A stretch of 64,000 nt of DNA from Meghimatium bilineatum (taxonomy: Eukaryota > Mollusca > Gastropoda > Stylommatophora > Philomycidae), in NCBI GenBank assembly GCA_034231615.1, contig CM067298.1, positions 3,291,834-3,355,833 on the forward strand, in the 5' to 3' direction. Positions 57,810 to 64,000 of the stretch are shown piece by piece. A model generated the notes under the pieces. The model saw only the letters and a list, made by a program, of their open reading frames with translations, ran no database searches and was not told the origin of the DNA. A program made the translations under genes and the position numbers. The stretch's first letter is position 1. Every line of letters begins with the position of its first letter.

Positions 57810-59881
57810 CAGATCACCAGGTCATCAGCATACATTGCCACTTTGATCCCGTGTGGTAGTTCAGCAACTAGGTCATTGATGTAAACCAAGAAAAGTGTGG
57901 GTGACAGGACTCCTCCCTGGGGGACTCCATGACGCAGTATAACTTTCTTGCTCTTGCGACCATCTAATTGTACCCTGGCTCTTCTATTATGCAGGTATGC
58001 TTTTACCCCTTTGTACATTCTTGAGCTAACCCTGCAATTTCGCAATTTCTTTAGGAGCCCTTCTTTCCAGACCTTATCAAATGCTTTCCTGAGATCTATC
58101 CATGTTGCTAGTACCAGTTTCTTTTCTTGGAAGGCATCCTCAATCTCTTGGGAGAGGTAGGTTGCCTGATCTTCAGTAGAGTAGCACTGTCTGAAACCTG
58201 CTTGCTGTGATACCAGAAGGTTTTCACTTTCAAGGTACCACTGCATCCTAAGATTGATAATGCGTTCCATTGTTTTACATAGACAGCTTGTGAGGCTGAT
58301 GGGCCTGTAGCTGGAGACTGTGTTGCCATCTTTTCCTGATTTGAGGAGTGGTATCATTATTGCTTCTCTCCACGCCTGTGGTACATTACCTGTGGACCAG
58401 CTTGTGTTAAAGATCTGTAGTAGCTTTGCTCTCGCTGCAATTCCCAGGTTTCTAATCATTTCATTGGACACTCCATCAGCTCCAGGGGACTTTTTCATTT
58501 TCAATTTGGATATTGCATGTTCCAGTTCTCTCATTGTGATTGGTGCCTCCATGACTTCAGGTATAGGTTCACCTTGTCCAATGTTTTGCTGGTTCTCTCG
58601 AACCTCCTGTTGTTTGTCTGGGCTGACTTTGACGTTATTGTCTTCTGCAAAGGAATCTGCAAAGTAATCAGCTGCATGTTTACCTGTTAAAATGTTTCTA
58701 TCTTTATAAAGTGTGATCCTGGTATTTCTCCCTGTACCTTCATCATTTAGTTGTTTTACAAGTTTCCATAATTTCCTAGTATCTCTTTCTAGGTTCAGCG
58801 ACTCTGTTTTTTCTTTCCAGCTGCTCCGTCTGGCTTGTAGCTTGGCTCTTTGAAATTTAGCCTTTGTTTCCTGATATTTGTTGTGATGTTCTTGGCTAGG
58901 TCTGTTCTCAGCCTGCTGTCTAGATGTTTCCATCTCATTTTGCAGCTTTTCCAGTTCATCATTCCAGTAGGGTTTGTAGTTTTTGCGTGCCCCCCTTTTA
59001 TAGTTCCACCTAGTGAGCGTGCTGCTGTCCTTGGTAAATTCATTGTGGATTTCCAGAAATACTGGTCTGTGGTCACTACCTCCAAGCTGCTTTCCAACAA
59101 CACGTGTGATGTTCCATTCCAAGCCTGGTGAGTGGAATGCCAGGTCTGGTGTAGAGGTGGTGTGCCATGCTCTCGAGTCTGCTGGCTGGTTAATAAGGAT
59201 GAGATTATTTTCATCCTGCCAGCTCTCAAGTTCCTCACCTCTCTTGTCGATATGATCGTAGCCCCAGCTCTGAGAGTGGCTGTTGAAGTCACCACACACC
59301 ATAAGTCTCTCTTTGTCTGGAATTGTGTCTAGTGCCAATGGTTTATCATTTGGGCAGTAGTAGTTCAGGAGATGGAATTCTGCACTGTCTGTTTTTAGGT
59401 GGAGCATCTGGTATTCTGCCCCTTCCATATATACTTCCAGCTGACATGCGCTGATATTGTTTTTAACAAGTGTCAGAATTCCACCCTTTCGCCTGTCCTT
59501 TCGGTCACATCGGTAGCACTGGTAGCCTCTGAAGGCTATGTCGCTGCTGAGGTGTGTTTCTTGTATACAGCATATGTTAACTTGTTCTTCACTGAGGACA
59601 TTTTCAAGTTCCAATTTTTTGCTGTATCCATCTCTTTTACTGTTGACACCCTCAGCATTCCAGTGCATTATTTTTATTGGTCGTTTGTTTGTTTGGCCAG
59701 TAGCTCTATTCCCTTGCCTCCTGGCTCCTCGGGGCAATTGAGAAGGACTTCCAGTAACTGAGGTTGGGCCCTTTCGAGGTATAGGGCCCGGCACCGTCCC
59801 TGCCTGAACGTCCGCCACAGGGCAGGCACCATAACTATTTATAGATGTAGACATGTTTCCATTGTGTTTTGTGCGTGGCAT
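57749..59881 (-). pseudogene. LINE copy B ORF, upstream part (endonuclease, RT catalytic core)
   Basis: A 710-codon frame from the first ATG after an upstream stop. An apurinic-type endonuclease occupies about residues 70-280: MHWNAEG (72-78), IQETHL with E108, VCGDFNSH (195-202) and GGSDHRPVFLEI (267-278). The RT domain follows from GADGVSNEMI (467-476) with SYRPISL, AFDKVW (D602), PQGGVLSPTLF (654-664) and MYADDLVIW (683-691). A one-base loss directly after the YADD box ruins the last 15 or so codons. The linker between endonuclease and RT is 44 codons shorter than in copy A. These enzymes nick the target and copy element RNA in place. The catalytic residues look intact, but the frameshift makes this copy inactive as read. 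Confidence 0.93.
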
Positions 59882-60048
59882 CCTGATTATCTGTGCGCCT
59901 TTTGGCTGGATGCCTCCGTCTTCAGCACTCTGCTTACTAGGGCAGGACTATGGTCCTGCTCGAGTGGGACTGCCCGACCAGTCTTAGTTTCCAGCCCCTG
60001 ATGGCTGAACTAAGCCCCATCACCTCTGCACGGTGCTGGTCTCGATGG

Positions 60049-60654
<606 letters not shown>

Positions 60655-60778
60655 CGTAATCCGTACCTTCGAGCTAAAATCCCCGATAAAAAGTAAGCAG
60701 TTTTCTGCTGTATTACAATTGATGACAATCTTATTCCTGTTCATACAAATAGTACTCAATTGGGAAACAAGTACTGAA

Positions 60779-61310
60779 GTTTTACTGAACGACGACTAAC
60801 ACACTATCACTGTCGGATTCTTACGTGAGATATTTCTGCCATCCGATCCTGCAGCACCGATGATAGATCTAGGTACGCTCTAGACAATTGTCTTATTTCT
60901 GATTTGGGTAAATCAAGACAAGCGGACTCAAGACATGGGGAGTTTCCGACAACTCTTTTGTCTAGTTCTCGGTCGGATTGACCTTTGTCTTTATTCATTT
61001 TGTTCCGTCATTTACGTCATAATTTTGTTCGGTTCGGTTCTACCTATGCTTACGTTTTATGTACTTCCTGTTCTTATCCTTCCGGTATCTCACATCCGTA
61101 TTTCACTCGACACTTTCGTTCTGGTATAGTAATTTCTGCTGGTCGTCTTTTCCGTTTTGTGCGTATATCTTAATAAAGGCCTGTTGATTCGAAAAGTCGA
61201 TTACGTTCTATGTATTGTTATTGGTATGATTATATCCCGTGTTTTGTTGCGTGTATTATTTCACGTAATCATCCGACAGAGATAGTTTGCTAGCCGTCGT
61301 TCAGTAAAAC
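60779..61310. mobile_element. 532-bp element with 51-bp terminal inverted repeats
   Basis: The left end (60779-60829) begins GTTTTACTGAACGACG and the right end (61260-61310) is its inverted partner. About 44 of 51 positions match, including CTGTCGGAT and TTACGTGA. There is no ORF of note. A hammerhead-like motif lies at 61169-61207. It is either a small non-autonomous inverted-repeat element or a Penelope-like terminal unit. No clear target duplication is visible. Confidence 0.7.
61169..61207 (+). other. Hammerhead-like stem motif (diverged)
   Basis: CTTAATAAAGGCC, then TTGATTCGAAAAGTCG. Same relative layout as the other copies but weaker. It lies about 100 bp before the right end of the inverted-repeat element. 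Confidence 0.35.
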
Positions 61311-62295
61311 GTCATATAAATGTTACCTACGTAAGTACTATTTTCATACAGTTTTACTAGCACAATTACCTTTTATTGATGTTCCTTTTCATTCATGAAT
61401 AATAAATGTCTTTTATAGCTTGTGCTGTTCAATTTCACCGAAAATCTACAGAACTGTTGCTGGAATCACATTAAAATGCAATTTTGCGCACAGTTTTATA
61501 CTTTTAATGACGTTAGCATGTTACAAGTTATAATTTTGCAAAAACTGCTAATTTCTTAAACGTTCTTTGATCTTTGTTTGTGAAATAATTATTAAACACC
61601 TAAAAACATAATTTTGTTTCTGTAATTGTGTAATTTAAATGTTCAAGTGTCAATGTTAGCAAGGCATAAGCATATATCTCCAACTGTAATTTCATAACTT
61701 TGTAAATGTGTGTATTGAAGAATATGTTCACATTGTATTTTTCTCGCAGTGAAAATTTTTTTTAAAGAAAAAAAACTTTTATGTGTGAATCGAAAATAGA
61801 GAATTTGTGTTGTTGTGGTTGTGAAGACATGTTATCTATTTAAAAAAACAACCTGTTCACTCTAACAATGAAGTGGGTCAGTGCTTCTCATTGGTTGTTG
61901 GACGCAGAACGCATTATGATCATTATATAGATTGTTAAGTGCCCAATAATATTTTGTTTTAAATTTCTTTTTTTTAAATTTTTACATATTGTTTTTAAAT
62001 GTTTTAAATAATATTGTTTTTTCCTGTCATTAGCTGTTTAAAAATCACCAGTTGTCGCGGAGTAATAGGGAGGGGGTGTTTTGACCCACTTCATTCTTAA
62101 AGTGAACAGAGTATTGTGGTGTATCCTCTGATTGTTTGCTGGTGCGACTCTCGGCCTGGTATTTCCGACTTCAGTACATATGTTCCCATTTTCAGTTGGT
62201 ACAGGTATATTGTAATATTACACTTCATCTGCCCCTCAAGATCATGTCATTGTATTGACAGTTTTTGTGTATTTATTTCTGATTTAATGTTGTTT
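61311..62295. other. AT-rich unassigned sequence
   Basis: Long A and T runs. GTGGGTCAGTGCTTCTC and a TGACCCACTTCATTC segment near 61872 and 62084 form a short inverted pair. No gene is seen. Confidence 0.4.
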
Positions 62296-62336
62296 CTTGA
62301 CAAAGGTCACTATTGGAGCGTAATGTTAACAATGTC
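62296..62336 (+). other. Hammerhead-like stem motif
   Basis: CTTGACAAAGGTCAC, then GGAGCGTAATGTTAAC and AATGTCC, followed by a T-rich tail and TAGTAAACAGTAAC. It is related to the motif at 13719-13759. Confidence 0.4.
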
Positions 62337-62419
62337 CTTGCTTATTTGTTTTTTATTTATCATTGCCATTATGTTTTATATTTATTAGTTACATTAGTAA
62401 ACAGTAACACTAGTTACGG

Positions 62420-62697
62420 GTGGAGCACTGGACCAAAGAGACAGGTATTCACAGAAAGTTGCACGGGTGCACTGGCCCAAAGAGACAGGTATTCACAGAA
62501 AGTTGCACGGGTGCACTGGCCCAAAGAGACAGGTATTCACAGAAAGTTGCACGGGTGCACTGGCCCAAAGAGACAGGTATTCACAGAAAGTTGCACGGGT
62601 GCACTGGCCCAAAGAGACAGGTATTCACAGAAAGTTGCACGGGTGCACTGGCCCAAAGAGACAGGTATTCACAGAAAGTTGCACGGGTGCACTGGCT
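62420..62697 (+). repeat. 44-bp array grown from LINE codons
   Basis: About 6.3 copies of a unit with TGGCCCAAAGAGACAGGTAT and AAGTTGCACGGGTGCAC. In one frame the unit reads WPKETGIHRKLHG, which aligns with WPEETTLESKLYG near the C-terminus of LINE copy B. Confidence 0.9.
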
Positions 62698-62727
62698 AGC
62701 TTTCAAGTACAGCAGCATTTATCATGA
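62698..62727 (+). pseudogene. LINE C-terminal sliver between two arrays
   Basis: TTTCAAGTACAGCAGCATTT and ATCA match TTTTAAATACAGCAGCATTT just before the LINE stop at 30082. It links the two arrays to one element end. Confidence 0.6.
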
Positions 62728-63488
62728 AAACTAGACTTGATGTGCAGACATGTTAAACTAGACTTGATGTGCAGACATGTTAAACTAGACTTGATGTGCA
62801 GACATGTTAAACTAGACTTGATGTGCAGACATGTTAAACTAGACTTGATGTGCAGACATGTTAAACTAGACTTGATGTGCAGACATGTTAAACTAGACTT
62901 GATGTGCAGACATTTTAAACTAGACTTGATGTGCAGACATGTTAAACTAGACTTGATGTGCAGACATGTTAAACTAGACTTGATGTGCAGACATGTTAAA
63001 CTAGACTTGATGTGCAGACATGTTAAACTAGACTTGATGTGCAGACATGTTAAACTAGACTTGATGTGCAGACATGTTAAACTAGACTTGATGTGCAGAC
63101 ATGTTAAACTAGACTTGATGGCAGACATGTTAAACTAGACTTGATGTGCAGACATGTTAAACTAGACTTGATGTGCAGACATGTTAAACTAGACTTGATG
63201 TGCAGACATGTTAAACTAGACTTGCTGTGCAGACATGTTAAACTAGACTTGCTGTGCAGACATGTTAAACTAGACTTGCTGTGCAGACATGTTAAACTAG
63301 ACTTGCTGTGCAGACATGTTAAACTAGACTTGATGTGCAGACATGTTAAACTAGACTTGCTGTGCAGACATGTTAAACTAGACTTGCTGTGCAGACATGT
63401 TAAACTAGACTTGCTGTGCAGACATGTTAAACTAGATTTGCTGTGCAGACATGTTAAACTAGACTTGTTGTGCAGACATGTTAAACTA
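62728..63488 (+). repeat. 27-bp satellite grown from a LINE 3' end
   Basis: About 28 copies of a unit with GTTAAACTAGACTTGATGTG and CAGACAT. The left two-thirds have GATGTG and the right third mainly GCTGTG. It shares unit and both flanks with 30085-31864. The right edge (ACGAACGAGAAGAAGAT) resembles the LINE 3' terminus (ACGAAAGAAGAAGAAG). Confidence 0.96.
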
Positions 63489-63529
63489 CGAACGAGAAGA
63501 AGATCCCATTCCGTCAAAGGTTATATGAA

Positions 63530-63540
63530 AAATCTCTCTG

Positions 63541-63596
<56 letters not shown>

Positions 63597-63600
63597 TATC
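63530..63600 (+). repeat. (CT)n microsatellite
   Basis: About 60 bp of CT repeats with CTGTCTCT at the left edge. Confidence 0.98.
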
Positions 63601-63952
63601 AAAGTATCGCATAATTCATCAATATAATATTAAATGTATCGATCTGTGTATACGATAACACTTCATTTAAAATGTACACTACGTCGAAAGACATCGCTCT
63701 GGTCTCCCTAAGCCATCCATTCTTAGATGTAAAAAAAATACAGAGAAACGTTACTATTAGTTCCTATCAAATTCCTTACCCTGGTATCATGCCATCAGCT
63801 GTCACCTACAAACCCAGTAATTTGACTGCGGGTGATTGTAACTTGTACAAAGAACACGTCTGATTAATTCTAAATAAAATCACGTGATGGAAGAAGAAAT
63901 TGATATTTTAACTTGAGTTTTAAATCCAGACTTGAATATTTGGTACAGTACG
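63601..63952. other. Unassigned sequence
   Basis: A 63-codon frame at 63672-63863 has no recognised family. Confidence 0.35.
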
Positions 63953-64000
63953 CGGGAGCCGCATTGCGCAGTGGCTTCGCATATGAGTTGTGCTGGGTTC
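63953..64000 (+). mobile_element. tRNA-derived SINE head, cut by the window edge
   Basis: CGGGAGCCGCATTGCGCAGT followed by GGCTTCGCA resembles the 5' end and A box of a tRNA-derived SINE, and the final CTGGGTTC could start the B box. Confidence 0.5.

Larger units (their letters stand above)
56142..60048 (-). mobile_element. I-superfamily LINE copy B, nearly complete
   Basis: A 3.9-kb leftward non-LTR retrotransposon. It has a 5' leader (59882-60048), two frames that together hold endonuclease, reverse transcriptase, RNase H and a zinc knuckle, and a 3' end with an AAG microsatellite tail at 56142-56165. Both sides are GATA microsatellite, so target duplications cannot be told apart from the repeat. 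Relative to copy A it lacks 44 codons at about 58995 and about five near 59178, both in frame, and has a 1-base loss near 57790. The RT region deleted in copy A is intact here. Confidence 0.96.

Noticed and set aside
62737-63614. Repeat proteins of 9-residue units on both strands
   Set aside because: The 27-bp unit is open in several frames because its length is a multiple of three; the unit derives from a LINE stop codon and 3' UTR, not from a gene.
63672-63863. 63-codon frame near the right end
   Set aside because: No recognised family and no splice context; the length is within what chance gives.

Overview
The window looks like AT-rich, gene-poor, repeat-saturated animal DNA, most likely lophotrochozoan and probably mollusc. 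It holds spliced exon-like sequence, several non-LTR retrotransposon families, tRNA-derived SINE heads, a Helitron relic, long GATA microsatellites and about fifty tandem arrays. The mollusc assignment rests on the receptor exon and the element mix and is inference. There is no bacterial or organellar gene organisation.

The only host gene I can support is on the minus strand at the left end. An exon at 2272-2429 encodes the start of the extracellular domain of a nicotinic acetylcholine receptor (Cys-loop) subunit, with splice sites on both sides. A candidate first coding exon at 11036-11117 encodes a signal-peptide-like sequence, ends in a consensus donor and matches in phase. If the two are joined, intron 1 is about 8.6 kb and contains a broken RTE-like LINE (3.7-5.7 kb) and several minisatellites. 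Exon 3 would lie left of position 1.

Most of the rest is mobile DNA and its decay products. Two minus-strand copies of one I-superfamily LINE (endonuclease, reverse transcriptase, RNase H, zinc knuckle) lie at 21482-24672 (5' truncated, with an 11-bp target-site duplication) and 56142-60048 (nearly complete, embedded in a GATA microsatellite). Each has one single-base frameshift and in-frame deletions at different places. About a dozen short 3' ends of other LINEs are scattered through the window. A Helitron Rep N-terminus relic is at 42765-43440.

The strongest pattern is that several minisatellites are tandem amplifications of retroelement sequence. Arrays at 30085-31864 and 62728-63488 start at the stop codon and 3' UTR of an RNase-H LINE. 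The adjacent array 62420-62697 amplifies the codons just upstream in the same ORF. A 28-bp array (4895-5434) lies inside an RTE coding region, a 31-bp array (45905-46088) grows from a LINE C-terminus, and a 31-bp array (15471-15590) starts in a tRNA-like head. A second pattern is a short motif resembling a hammerhead ribozyme core, seen at six positions, two of them in a 545-bp tandem duplication at the left end. A 532-bp element with 51-bp inverted termini (60779-61310) carries one of these motifs.

The long open frames inside the arrays (for example across 18454-20733) are by-products of stop-free repeat units and are not called as genes.
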